From Vibrio ziniensis (GTDB lineage Bacteria > Pseudomonadota > Gammaproteobacteria > Enterobacterales > Vibrionaceae): 64,000 nucleotides of DNA. Positions 36,366 through 45,073 of the stretch are shown in pieces. How positions within the stretch are numbered: position 1 is the stretch's first letter; each line of letters begins with the position of its first letter. The stretch lies in assembly GCF_011064285.1 (NCBI RefSeq), contig NZ_CP049331.1, positions 372,001 through 436,000 on the forward strand, in the 5' to 3' direction. The position numbers and the translations under genes were made by a program. Under the pieces are notes generated by a model that saw nothing but the letters and a program-made list of their open reading frames with translations, did not search any database and was not told the DNA's origin.

Positions 36366-37280
36366 ATGTCTAAAGTCACTTTCAAAAATTTAAATGGTCA
36401 AGGTATCGAGATTTCTGCGGTTATTAACTTCCCTAAAGATTTTGATGCAACTAAACAGTATGCAGCCGTTGTTGTTTCTCACCCAGGTGGTGGCGTGAAA
36501 GAGCAAACAGCAGGGTTATACGCGAGTAAACTTGCGGAAAACGGCTTAATCGCTATTGCTTTTGACCGTTCATACCAAGGTGAAAGTACAGGTCAACCTC
36601 GTCAAATGGAAAACCCTTACATTAGTACTGAAGACGTGAGTGCGGTCGTCGACTATCTAACAACATTAGAATATGTCGATAACGACAAAATTGGTGCGAT
36701 GGGTATTTGTGCCGGTGCTGGTTACAGCGCAAACGCGGCTATTAATGACCGTCGCATTAAGGCTCTGGGTATGGTTAGCGCAGTAAATATCGGTCAAATG
36801 TTTCGTAATGGCTGGGATAATTCGGTTAACGATGGTGACGCAGTCGGTTACTTAGAATTTGGGTCGAATGCACGTACAACAGATGCTAATGGCTCTGAAT
36901 TCGCAATCATTCCATTAGCTCCAATGCGTGAAGAAGATGCGCCAAACGCAGAATTGCGAGAAGCATGGGAGTATTACCACACGCCACGCTGTGAACATCC
37001 AAATGCTCCGGGTTTTGCTTTAACCCGAAACTTAAACCAAATCATTACGTACGACGCATACCACAAAGCGGAAGCATTTTTGACTCAACCAATTCTTGCT
37101 GTCGTTGGTAGTGAAGCAGGTAGTAAGTGGATGAGTGACGACCTATTGGGTCGTGCAGCGAGCGCCGACAAAACCTTATATGTCATCGATGGTGCGAACC
37201 ACATGTCGCTCTATGATGTTGCAGAATACGTCGATGACGCTGTATCCCAACTTTCATCTTTCTTCCAACGCTCTCTCTAA
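36366..37280 (+). CDS. Dienelactone-hydrolase-like alpha/beta hydrolase, paralogue 1
   Basis: 304 aa from ATG 36366 (GGAG 9 nt upstream; an in-frame ATG at 36351 overlaps that SD). The nucleophile elbow is GICAGAG near residues 113-119, with Cys in place of Ser, as in dienelactone hydrolase; Asp/His follow in the C-terminal third (near VVGSEAGS and DGANHMSLYD). HPGGGVKEQ near 40 forms the oxyanion loop. Two tandem copies (see 37368) share the layout with moderate identity. Related proteins are often called YcjY-like. Substrate unknown; context with LysR, flavodoxin and LysE suggests xenobiotic or stress metabolism. Confidence 0.82.
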   Translation: MSKVTFKNLNGQGIEISAVINFPKDFDATKQYAAVVVSHPGGGVKEQTAGLYASKLAENGLIAIAFDRSYQGESTGQPRQMENPYISTEDVSAVVDYLTTLEYVDNDKIGAMGICAGAGYSANAAINDRRIKALGMVSAVNIGQMFRNGWDNSVNDGDAVGYLEFGSNARTTDANGSEFAIIPLAPMREEDAPNAELREAWEYYHTPRCEHPNAPGFALTRNLNQIITYDAYHKAEAFLTQPILAVVGSEAGSKWMSDDLLGRAASADKTLYVIDGANHMSLYDVAEYVDDAVSQLSSFFQRSL

Positions 37281-37367
37281 TATTCCCAATGAAAGGCTCG
37301 ATTGCTTGAGCCTTTCTAATCTCAAGGCTTTCTACTCACAAGGCTTTTTACTTTCAAGGTATGGATT

Positions 37368-38306
37368 ATGGACACGCAAAAAATTACTTTCAGAAATGCT
37401 GATATGGCTTGGGACATGACTGCCTTAGTTTTATTCCCAGAAGGCTTTAATGAATCGAAACGCTACCCAACAATGATAAGTGTTCATCCTTTTGGTAGTT
37501 GTAAAGAACAAACATCCAGCGCTGTCTATGGTAAGGCTCTAGCTGAGTTAGGTTACGTCGTGATCGCATTTGATGCGAGCTTTCAGGGAGAGTCGGGGGG
37601 ACTGCCTCGCTACCTAGAAGACCCAAGTCAACGTGTTGAAGATATCAGTCGCGTTATCGACTATGCAGTGACCTTACGTTATGTCGATGAGAATAGAATT
37701 GGCGGACTCGGTATCTGCGGCGGTGGTGGTTACATCATCAATTCAGCTCTAACCGAGAAACGCTTGAAAGCTGTCGTAGGTATTACGCCAGTCAACTTAG
37801 GTCGCCTATTCCGTGAAGGTTTTAGCATGTACGATCCTATCGCTAACCTTGAAGCTATGGCTGCACAGCGTACCGCTGAAGCACGTGGCTCAGAATTGCA
37901 AATCAATGAACTTCTTCCTCCAAGTGTTGAATTTGCAGAAGAAAATGGATTAACAGAGCGAGATGTTTTTGAAGCGACTGAATACTATAAAACGCCACGT
38001 GGACAAGCCGAAGGTGGAGCGACTCGTATGTTGTTTTCACATGCACAGAAAACACTGAGTTGGGATGCCTTTGCGTTTGCCGAAACGTTACTAACTCAGC
38101 CTGTTATGGCTGTGGTTGGCCAAAAGATAGGGGCGTTTGGTGCCTATCGCGATGGACAAGAAATTTATGGTCGCTCTGTTCAATCACAAGACCGACAACT
38201 GGTTAATCTAAAAAATTGGTCTCACTATGAACTGTATGACCATCCTGAAGCAGTAAGTATGGCTATGGACAAGGTTTCTGCATTCCTTGAAAAGCACCTA
38301 AAGTGA
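37368..38306 (+). CDS. Dienelactone-hydrolase-like alpha/beta hydrolase, paralogue 2
   Basis: 312 aa. Same fold as the previous gene: HPFGSCKEQT oxyanion region near residue 43, Cys nucleophile in GICGGGG near 119, catalytic His in NWSHYELYD near 286. AAGG upstream of the ATG. The 87-bp gap after paralogue 1 has no strong terminator, so one operon is likely. The paralogues diverge in the loop between strands 6 and 7, which could mean different substrates. Confidence 0.82.
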   Translation: MDTQKITFRNADMAWDMTALVLFPEGFNESKRYPTMISVHPFGSCKEQTSSAVYGKALAELGYVVIAFDASFQGESGGLPRYLEDPSQRVEDISRVIDYAVTLRYVDENRIGGLGICGGGGYIINSALTEKRLKAVVGITPVNLGRLFREGFSMYDPIANLEAMAAQRTAEARGSELQINELLPPSVEFAEENGLTERDVFEATEYYKTPRGQAEGGATRMLFSHAQKTLSWDAFAFAETLLTQPVMAVVGQKIGAFGAYRDGQEIYGRSVQSQDRQLVNLKNWSHYELYDHPEAVSMAMDKVSAFLEKHLK

Positions 38307-38394
38307 TCCAATAAGTTTGAAGCGTTTTGTATGGTTACAAAGCGCTTCTTTTTTAACTCCGTAAGATTTAGTTTGAAGTGGGTAGGTCAGTAAT

Positions 38395-39012
38395 ATGACA
38401 CGCTGGATAATTGTAATTGCAGTACTCGCTATTGTAGCGGTCTTCGCTGTTGCTTTTGTGGTAACGCGAGTCGAAAACTCGCAGTTTTCAAAGAATAAGT
38501 TATTAACGCAAGTTGGTTCTCGTCCCGTAGCGACTCAATCTAAAGTTGCTGTAGTTGTATTTTCTCGCTCTGGAAGTACTGGTGTGCTAGCAAACCATAT
38601 AGCAGATAAAAAGAATGGACATCTCTACGAGATTACAGCGGATGAGTATGATCTTGGCATTCCGGGGTGGATAAGTGCGCTGAAGGATGCTCGCAGCAAT
38701 ATTGCAGATATCAGTCCTGAAACTATTGATCTATCAACTTATGAAACGGTTTATTTAGGCTCGCCTATCTGGTTATACAGTCCAGCGCCACCAATATGGC
38801 AGTTTGCTAAAAATAGCGATTTCACAGGTAAAGGTGTTGTTCTATTCAATACCTTTAACAGCAAGTTTGAAGAGAGTTTCATTAGAGACTTTGAATCATT
38901 AGTTCGTTCCAAAGGCGCGGTGAGCTTTAAACATCAATATGTGAATCGTGGACGTATGGGTAATCAGATTTCAACTCGGGAAATGCTAAACAACTTTGAT
39001 AAGTTGGAGTGA
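38395..39012 (+). CDS. Membrane-anchored flavodoxin-like protein
   Basis: 205 aa. Residues 1-25 (MTRWIIVIAVLAIVAVFAVAF) form an N-terminal transmembrane anchor. The flavodoxin fold begins at ~52 (KVAVVVFSRSGSTGVLANHI); the loop SRSGSTGVLA is the FMN phosphate-binding site, and YLGSPIWLYSPAPP near 122-135 matches the aromatic flavin loop. Likely a membrane-bound flavodoxin/NAD(P)H quinone-reductase-like protein. Follows the hydrolases in the same direction with an 88-bp gap. Confidence 0.82.
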   Translation: MTRWIIVIAVLAIVAVFAVAFVVTRVENSQFSKNKLLTQVGSRPVATQSKVAVVVFSRSGSTGVLANHIADKKNGHLYEITADEYDLGIPGWISALKDARSNIADISPETIDLSTYETVYLGSPIWLYSPAPPIWQFAKNSDFTGKGVVLFNTFNSKFEESFIRDFESLVRSKGAVSFKHQYVNRGRMGNQISTREMLNNFDKLE

Positions 39013-39293
39013 CGCTTATTAGCATTAGCGTCAAGATAGTCAGATAGCGTAAAACAACATGTCTTACCTTATCAGGAATAATCCGTTATTTACTAAATTA
39101 GCAATACATATAACAAACTTCTGTCCAGAAACTTCTCGGCGTAATCCTAGCTAACAAACTCCTGCCCCATTAAACTATTTAGAGCTAATGCTCATAACAC
39201 TTTCAGAAAACTGTGCATGCCCAAATTTTATAATGAGTCAGAAATTGTAGATCATTGAATGTTGAAAGGTCGCTCGCTAGACACACATAGTCA

Positions 39294-40271
39294 TCACGCT
39301 ATCGGATTGCGACGGCATTGCCCTGGGGTTATGCCAAATCTTTTCTTGAAAATCTTGCATAGATAGCTGATATCCCGAACACCCACTTCATCTGCAAGTT
39401 GGGCAAGGTCATGACTAGAATGTTTCAATCGCCAGTACACATGTTGTAAACGTAATTCTTGCCAATAATGACTCGCTGAAATCCTGAGCTTTTGATGAAA
39501 TAAGCGGTCTAACTGTCGTCGACTAATCCCGATGAGCGCAGCAACCTGTTCTACGGTCATTGTCTGTTCCAAGTTTTCTTGCATCAAAGAAATCGCTCTA
39601 TCCATATGACGATTCCTGTGTATTCCTTGCTCTGACGACTTTAGACGGTGTTGCATGCTACGATTTTCATCAACCAGCATATCCGCTAACCCTTTTTCTG
39701 CCTTTGCTTGACCGACATGCTTTTGCAAAATTGCCACCGCAAGGTCGATAGTTGCACTTCCTCCAGTGCAACTGATTAGCTTTTTATCAAAATGATAAAG
39801 CTGCTCATCTCTTACAATTACTTTAGGGTAGGTTGCTTTGAACTCACTATGGTGCCGCCAATGAACCACAATTTGATGACGGTTAAGTAGTCCTAACTCA
39901 GCTAGAGTAAAGCAAGCGTTATCAATGCTGACGATTGGTATTCCATTGGCGACAACATTTCGAACAAAAGAACGATAATAAGCGGCTTGCTGCTGAGATT
40001 CAGTTGCTGTGCGGCTACCAAAGAAAACCACATAGTCAAAATTCGCAGGCTTAACGTCACTAAAATCGAGGTCAACTCTGATGGGGATTCCGCTACTAGA
40101 AATGACTAATCCTTTGCTGTGAGACACAACTTTCCATGAGCAATATCGTTGTTGACTGTGATCCGCTTCATCTGCGGAGAATCGGAGTTTATCTAAGAAG
40201 CCACCAAACGGAAGCATGTTAAAGTTATTTAGAGGTATCAATAAGAATCGGACACCATTGTTTTCATTCAT
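39294..40271 (-). CDS. GlxA-type AraC-family regulator
   Basis: 325 aa. N-terminal DJ-1/PfpI-like domain (~1-195) with the nucleophile-elbow Cys in IDNACFTLAELGLL near 141; C-terminal AraC HTH pair (~220-320: MTVEQVAALIGISRRQLDRLFHQKL and DLAQLADEVGVRDISYLCKIFKKRFGITPGQCR). Such regulators respond to amino-compound derivatives (for example carnitine or glycine betaine relatives). Divergent from the LysE-family exporter, which is its likely target. Confidence 0.88.
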   Translation of the reverse strand: MNENNGVRFLLIPLNNFNMLPFGGFLDKLRFSADEADHSQQRYCSWKVVSHSKGLVISSSGIPIRVDLDFSDVKPANFDYVVFFGSRTATESQQQAAYYRSFVRNVVANGIPIVSIDNACFTLAELGLLNRHQIVVHWRHHSEFKATYPKVIVRDEQLYHFDKKLISCTGGSATIDLAVAILQKHVGQAKAEKGLADMLVDENRSMQHRLKSSEQGIHRNRHMDRAISLMQENLEQTMTVEQVAALIGISRRQLDRLFHQKLRISASHYWQELRLQHVYWRLKHSSHDLAQLADEVGVRDISYLCKIFKKRFGITPGQCRRNPIA

Positions 40272-40383
40272 TTGTATTGAACCTTTGTCTAAATATTCAT
40301 GTTTTACGTCCAGAATATACCATAGATAAACTGAGAACTGAGTGATACTAATCTCCCTTAAGTTCTCAATTTGCTGGTTGGTT

Positions 40384-41001
40384 ATGACGTTTGAAATTTG
40401 GTGTGTCTTTGCTTTGTCTGCGCTCGGTCTTGCTTGTGTCCCAGGTCCTAACTCGCTTTTAGCACTCAGCCACGGTGCACGATATGGCTATAAGAAGACA
40501 ATTTGGACAATATGTGGTGGCGTGAGTGGCTTTTTCATCTTGATTACGGTAGCTATGCTAGGTTTAGGTACTATCCTAGAAGCAAAACCTGAATTGATGG
40601 TAGGTCTTCAATGGCTGGGAGCATTATATCTTGCATGGTTAGGCTTCAAACTGTTCTTAGCGTCTGCAATTAGTATTGAGCAAACAACAACAGTGGTGTC
40701 CGTTCTTCCTAAAGAGCTATTTAAGCAAGGCTATTTCGCCGCATTGTCTAATCCGAAAGTCTTACTATTCTTTACAGCTTTTCTAGCTCAGTTTATTAAC
40801 CCTGATGAGGCGTTTATCCCCCAATTTCTGGTAATAACATTCAGCTTTCTTTGTATTGAATTCGCCGTAGAGTATATCGTGGCAAGATTGGCGGATAAGG
40901 TTAAAACACTGCTCTTAGCCAATGGGCGAACCTTCAATCAGTGTTGTGGTTCGATTTTCTTGCTGTTAGCAGCAATAGCTGTTGTAAAGAGCCTCATTTA
41001 A
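40384..41001 (+). CDS. LysE-family amino-acid exporter
   Basis: 205 aa from ATG 40384 (MTFEIWCVFAL); an in-frame ATG at 40342 would add a non-family N-terminus. Five or six hydrophobic segments; CVPGPNSLLALSHGARYG near 20-37 is the LysE/RhtB signature (PGPN). Conserved NPKVLLFFTAFLAQF near 130. Exports an amino acid or related metabolite from the cytoplasm. Divergent from the GlxA-type regulator. Confidence 0.9.
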   Translation: MTFEIWCVFALSALGLACVPGPNSLLALSHGARYGYKKTIWTICGGVSGFFILITVAMLGLGTILEAKPELMVGLQWLGALYLAWLGFKLFLASAISIEQTTTVVSVLPKELFKQGYFAALSNPKVLLFFTAFLAQFINPDEAFIPQFLVITFSFLCIEFAVEYIVARLADKVKTLLLANGRTFNQCCGSIFLLLAAIAVVKSLI

Positions 41002-41207
41002 CTGAATAGATAAGCTGAACTTTGGGGCATTAATATTAAGTGTTGTACTTACTTGAGTTGCAACATTTTTGATATTGCAATGAGATTCTCCATACCGTAG
41101 CTAATATGTGTTTGCTCACTTAGCTAATATCGTTGAAACACGTTTGTCTACGGATGTTTCAGTTCACCCTGACCGAATCTGGTCGCTCCTGGAACAGTTC
41201 TAGTTGA

Positions 41208-41899
41208 TAGCCAGACTTTATGTTGACCAACAACATCGAAGAGGAGGTCAACATGAGAAAGTTATCTTCGGGTAAATGCAGCGGCATTAAAAGACCATTC
41301 AAGTTAGAAGAGATTTGGCGAATCAGAACTAGGCTAGAACTTGAAAACGACCTAATGCAGCTTGCACTACTGAACCTAGCCATTGATAGCAAGTTAAGGG
41401 CAAGTGATCTATTAAAACTCCACTTATATGATGTTTCTTCGCAAGGAGTAATCTATGAGAGGGTTCAATGCATCTAGCAAAAAACAGGTACCGATGTACA
41501 CTATGAGATTACTCCGCGAACGCAACAGAGTATTAGCCGGTGGGTTTACTCAGAAAACCTAGAGGCAAGCAGTTTTCTATTTCCAAGCAGTCGCCGTAAA
41601 GGCCAACCCATCAGCTATTCGCTTTATCGTACGATTATCAGGAGCTGGGCTGTGAAGCTTGGTTTGAATGCGGACTATTATGGTACGCATTCTATGCGTC
41701 GTACTAAAGCTACTCTGATTTACGCCAGAACAAAAAACATACGAGCGGTACAAATCTTACTCGGTCATTCGAAGCTAGATAACACTATTAGATACCTTGG
41801 CGTTGAACTAGAAGATGCTCTGAGACTCTCAGAGCAAACGGATTGCTAGAAAGATTAATACAGGCTTTTCATGTCTCTGAGAAGCCTGTGCCCCTTTCC
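41208..41899 (+). repeat. Recombinase-bearing direct repeat, copy 1
   Basis: 692 bp from TAGCCAGACTTTATGTTGACCAA to GCCTGTGCCCCTTTCC, related to 45074-45766 over its whole length at what looks like about 80% identity. It contains the broken recombinase gene plus a terminal hairpin ACAGGCTTTTC/GAGAAGCCTGT (about 41860-41890). Flanks of the two copies are unrelated. Confidence 0.75.
41253..41849 (+). pseudogene. Short tyrosine recombinase, broken by TAG at codon 75
   Basis: A 198-aa frame of a minimal XerC/FimB-type recombinase. An AGGAGGT SD precedes the ATG at 41253. In-frame TAG at 41475-41477 where copy 2 has CAG; otherwise the frame is open to 41849. Catalytic residues on both sides of the stop: R in KLRASDLLKL, H/R in THSMRRTK, H in LGHSKLDNT, Y in RYLGVE. 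The missing arm- and core-binding N-terminus is a family trait (compare FimB/FimE, ~200 aa). As it stands the protein would end before most catalytic residues unless the TAG is suppressed. Confidence 0.85.
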
Positions 41900-42057
41900 G
41901 TGTTGAGACCACATACGGACGTCCGATGATAGTTGCCATTTTGACTAAATTAAATTCATGTATACATGAAGACAAAACCGTCCTTAAAGACGGCAACGTT
42001 TACAATGTGGTAGCCTAAATACTTTATAGTTTTCTTCTACTTTTAGTGAGCCATGTA

Positions 42058-42594
42058 ATGACTGCTTCAATCATCTCAAGGTTTCCGAGTCTTATTCGAG
42101 TTGGACATGTTCATCATTTTAAAAAGAAAGAAACGTTGCTCAATGAAGGCGATATCTGCGATTCGGTCTATATTATCGAGAAGGGCTGCGTCAGATCTTG
42201 GTTTAATGGTGATGGTCATGATGTGACTTTTCAGTTCTTCTTTGAAGGGGATATAGTCACTTCTTTCGAAAGCCTTAAGCGCAACCTCCCTGCTTTGTAC
42301 AATATTGAAACTATTACAGAGGCTCGTTTACGCGTTATGTCTAAGAATGAGCTAGTTCAATTACTCGATAACGATAGCAGCATAAAACAGGCGGTTGATG
42401 ACTACATTGCAGAGCGTTTGTACCACTACCAAGCGCTTTTCATCTCTCGGATAAAGAATAATCCACAGCAAAGATATGAAGAGCTACTCAACCTTCAACC
42501 TGATATCTTTGATAAAGTTCCTCATCACTACATAGCGACATACTTAGGTATGACACCTGTGTCGTTAAGTCGAATCAAAGCAAAAAATAAGTGA
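42058..42594 (+). CDS. Crp/Fnr-family regulator (short type)
   Basis: 178 aa from ATG 42058; a GTG at 42046 is an alternative. Cyclic-nucleotide-binding-like beta roll ~10-115 (GDICDSVYIIEKGCVRSWFNGDG), then a short C-terminal HTH (VPHHYIATYLGMTPVSLSRIKAK). The small size and the single compact HTH are those of the many short Crp-like regulators that do not bind cAMP. It precedes the dehydrogenase gene by 80 bp in the same direction. Confidence 0.85.
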   Translation: MTASIISRFPSLIRVGHVHHFKKKETLLNEGDICDSVYIIEKGCVRSWFNGDGHDVTFQFFFEGDIVTSFESLKRNLPALYNIETITEARLRVMSKNELVQLLDNDSSIKQAVDDYIAERLYHYQALFISRIKNNPQQRYEELLNLQPDIFDKVPHHYIATYLGMTPVSLSRIKAKNK

Positions 42595-42674
42595 TCCGTT
42601 AACAATTGTTAAGGCTGTAAATCTTTCTATCGATAAAGTGTTCCCAACTTATGACAATAAAAGGTGAACACAAC

Positions 42675-43574
42675 ATGAATACAAAAAATCTGAAAGTAGG
42701 TTTTATCGGTCTTGGTAAAATGGGATCGGGTATCTGTGAAAATATTCAAAAAGCGGGATACCAATTAACGGTTTACAACAGAACGATATCGAAGACTAAG
42801 CCGTTTCTGGCGCGAGGTGCAATGGTCGCTCACAGTATCAAAGAACTCGTTGAGCAATCCGATATCATTTTTACCAGCCTGTTAGATGACCATTCCATTA
42901 TTGAGTTATCTCTTGCTAAAAATGGCATTCTTGATTCAAGGACAACGGGGAAAATCCATGTTGGACTAACGACAATTCAACCCTCAACAGCAGATAATCT
43001 GAAATCAGAGCATGAAAAACGTGGTTGCCAATATATTGCAGCCCCTGTTGTTGGACGTCCTGATGCAGCGGCGGCGGGTCAGCTTATTACCTTCCTTGCA
43101 GGAGAGCCGTCAGCTATAGAAGTTGCTCAACCGATAATAGAGTCGTATACAGTGAAACAAGTATCTGTTGGTAACACTGCTAGCTCAGCTAATGGAATGA
43201 AAATATGTGTGAATTATATGGCTATGGCGCAACTCTCAATGTTGGGTGAAGTATTTACATTCGCAGAGAAAAGTCAGCTAGATAAAAGACAAGTGTTGGC
43301 TGTTGCTCAAATGTTTTTTGCAGGAAATGAAGCCATGAGTTCCTATGCAGAAAAAATAGCAGCGAGAGATTTTGACACGGTTGGTTTCGATCTTACTGCG
43401 GGTTTAAAAGACGCATTAATATTCGAAACCGCGTTCACTGCTTGTGGTGTAAAACCGTCAGCAATTCTGGGGGCCAAAGATAACTTAGTCGCAGCAAATG
43501 CAAATGGACTAGGGCAAAAAGACTGGAGCGCATTGACTGAGATATCTCGACAACTCGCGGGACTAATTGACTAA
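42675..43574 (+). CDS. 3-hydroxyisobutyrate-dehydrogenase-family oxidoreductase
   Basis: 299 aa from ATG 42675, preceded by AAGGTG. Rossmann motif GFIGLGKMGSG near residue 8-18 with NRT following, typical of NADP-linked beta-hydroxyacid dehydrogenases. The active-site Lys is in NGMKICVNYMAMAQ near 175, and the C-terminal helical domain is complete. Substrate unknown. Nearby short Crp/Fnr regulator suggests control by it. A hairpin follows at 43586-43617. Confidence 0.85.
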   Translation: MNTKNLKVGFIGLGKMGSGICENIQKAGYQLTVYNRTISKTKPFLARGAMVAHSIKELVEQSDIIFTSLLDDHSIIELSLAKNGILDSRTTGKIHVGLTTIQPSTADNLKSEHEKRGCQYIAAPVVGRPDAAAAGQLITFLAGEPSAIEVAQPIIESYTVKQVSVGNTASSANGMKICVNYMAMAQLSMLGEVFTFAEKSQLDKRQVLAVAQMFFAGNEAMSSYAEKIAARDFDTVGFDLTAGLKDALIFETAFTACGVKPSAILGAKDNLVAANANGLGQKDWSALTEISRQLAGLID

Positions 43575-43585
43575 GTGTTTACCTT

Positions 43586-43617
43586 AACTACGTTAGCGCA
43601 GTCCGTCTAACGTAGTT
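43586..43617 (+). terminator. Hairpin after dehydrogenase gene
   Basis: AACTACGTTAG-cgcagtccgt-CTAACGTAGTT perfect stem; the following GTTCTAC is a poor T-tract. Confidence 0.5.
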
Positions 43618-43971
43618 GTTCTACATTCGCACTTAGAACAGTTATCGTTCTTGTATCTAATGTCGGTTTTACAATAATTATTCTAATGATACTGTTGATT
43701 TTAGTTCGATTTAACTTTGCACTTAATAAAAATTTCATTTAACCAGTTGATTTAATAGATAATAAACTTTAATAAAGAAAAGTGTATCTATTATGTGTAC
43801 ATAGTGTATAGTGACGTCAGCTCAAATGGTGAGCTATTAGTAATATATTTAGTTCAAGATCTTCTCAGTTTTTATTCGATTAAATTCGTCATATCTATCC
43901 TGCGATACCTTTTTCTTCATTCCTTATTTAGTAGCTTTCTTTTTAATTCATTCAATGTATCGAGATATATT
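43618..43971. other. Long leader region of the cold-shock gene
   Basis: About 350 bp, AT-rich, no gene. CspA-family mRNAs usually carry a long structured 5' UTR that acts as a thermosensor; the length here fits, but no cold-box or secondary structure could be confirmed by reading. Confidence 0.4.
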
Positions 43972-44184
43972 ATGTCAAATAAAACAACTGGCTCAGTAAA
44001 ATGGTTTAACGAAACTAAAGGCTTTGGATTTATCACTCCAGATAACGGTGGTGCTGACCTATTCGTTCATTTCCGATCAATTGCTAGCGAAGGTTTCAAA
44101 ACATTAGCTGAAGGCCAAAAGGTTTCTTTTAATGTTGAACAAGGTAACAAAGGACCACAAGCTGGCAACGTTACTTTAGTATAA
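43972..44184 (+). CDS. Cold-shock protein, CspA family
   Basis: 70 aa from ATG 43972. The RNA-binding motifs RNP1 (KGFGFITP) and RNP2 (DLFVHF) are intact, so it is an RNA chaperone of the usual length. An upstream in-frame extension to 43795 has no SD and is not credible. On an island next to short ORFs, so an accessory Csp copy and not necessarily the housekeeping one. Strong terminator follows. Confidence 0.95.
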   Translation: MSNKTTGSVKWFNETKGFGFITPDNGGADLFVHFRSIASEGFKTLAEGQKVSFNVEQGNKGPQAGNVTLV

Positions 44185-44193
44185 TGATTATTT

Positions 44194-44225
44194 AAAAGAT
44201 CTCTTCGTTAGGAGAGATCTTTTTT
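44194..44225 (+). terminator. Terminator after csp gene
   Basis: AAAAGATCTCT-tcgttagg-AGAGATCTTTTTT; stem with a long T-tract. Confidence 0.88.
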
Positions 44226-44248
44226 CTTTAAGTTTAATAAGGAGTCCG

Positions 44249-44341
44249 ATGACTCGAAAAAATAATCGAAAGACATATTGGTATTATGTTCTGCGTGAAC
44301 AGAGAATAACCAAAGGACAAAAAAATAATTGTTCGTTATAA
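44249..44341 (+). CDS. Tiny basic ORF (30 aa)
   Basis: ATG at 44249, SD AAGGAG (44239-44244) 4 nt upstream. Lys/Arg/Asn-rich peptide (RKNNRKTYWYYVL). It ends inside the next frame, so translation may be coupled. No family recognised. Confidence 0.4.
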   Translation: MTRKNNRKTYWYYVLREQRITKGQKNNCSL

Positions 44342-44553
44342 AATACTCTCTTCATCATGGCGATATTTCTTGGTCTGCTACCATACATCAGTTAAACAGT
44401 GATGTTCTAAAACGCCATATTCTTCCTAAATTGCATGCCAGTCAGTTTGACCTCAATTTTTCATTTTGTGAACTTGAAAACTCTGGTCAAATTAAAGACT
44501 CATACGGAAATGTTTTGGGGAATTTTCATATCAAAACTAAAGAAGGAGCCTGA
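44329..44553 (+). CDS. Hypothetical small protein (74 aa, TTG start)
   Basis: Starts with TTG at 44329, overlapping the 30-aa ORF by 13 bp; AAAGGA lies 11 nt upstream. The frame opens FVIKYSLHHGDISWSATIHQL and includes KTKEGA at its end. No family recognised. Confidence 0.5.
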   Translation: MFVIKYSLHHGDISWSATIHQLNSDVLKRHILPKLHASQFDLNFSFCELENSGQIKDSYGNVLGNFHIKTKEGA

Positions 44554-44556
44554 ACT

Positions 44557-44706
44557 TTGAAAAAGCCATCGACGAAGACTGAGTCCAAAACGGACAAAAG
44601 TAAGAGTTCTATTACAGATGAAAGTTCTAATAGTATTCATAAGATTAGAAAAAAAATAGAAAACATTTTGTTAGAACGAGAAGAAAAAAAACTTTGGGAT
44701 CTATAA
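44557..44706 (+). CDS. Tiny charged ORF (49 aa, TTG start)
   Basis: TTG at 44557 with AAGGAG (44543-44548) 8 nt before. Very Lys/Ser/Glu-rich (KKPSTKTESKTDKSKSS...), ending IENILLEREEKKLWDL, a likely helix. Begins 4 nt after the previous stop and is followed by the next ORF at 44720, giving a four-gene cluster. Confidence 0.45.
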   Translation: MKKPSTKTESKTDKSKSSITDESSNSIHKIRKKIENILLEREEKKLWDL

Positions 44707-44719
44707 GGTAAGTAGTGAT

Positions 44720-44920
44720 ATGAGAAAACCAGTAAAAAAATCAAGTAAAAAAACTCAGAAAAATAACTTCGAAGAACGATTTGCTGTTATGGTCAAAGAA
44801 TATCAAGAAGCAAAAGAAATTCTGGAAACTATGACATTAGGTTCATCAGAGTATATAACTCAGAAAAAAGTATGCGATAAACTATTTGCAAGTGCTGAAC
44901 GATATATTAATAGAAATTAA
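44720..44920 (+). CDS. Small basic protein (66 aa)
   Basis: ATG at 44720 (AAGGT about 10 nt upstream). Lys-rich N-terminus (KPVKKSSKKTQKNN), then a helical segment (FEERFAVMVKEYQEAKEILETM). No family recognised. Last member of the tight cluster of small ORFs behind the csp gene. Confidence 0.55.
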   Translation: MRKPVKKSSKKTQKNNFEERFAVMVKEYQEAKEILETMTLGSSEYITQKKVCDKLFASAERYINRN

Positions 44921-45073
44921 CCATTCTAAAAATTTCTTCTACTCGATATAAATTCGTAATAGCTGGCTTAATCCGTGCTTATCTAATTTAGAAAATCCCT
45001 GATGCACGAATATCCCTGAGTGTCCAAATACACCCTGTCCAGTTGTGAACGAAACTGTAATCGTTGTAGTCTT

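Noticed and set aside
37135..37419. 94-codon frame overlapping the two hydrolase genes
   Set aside because: It overlaps the 3' end of one certain gene and the start of the next in another frame; a shadow frame.
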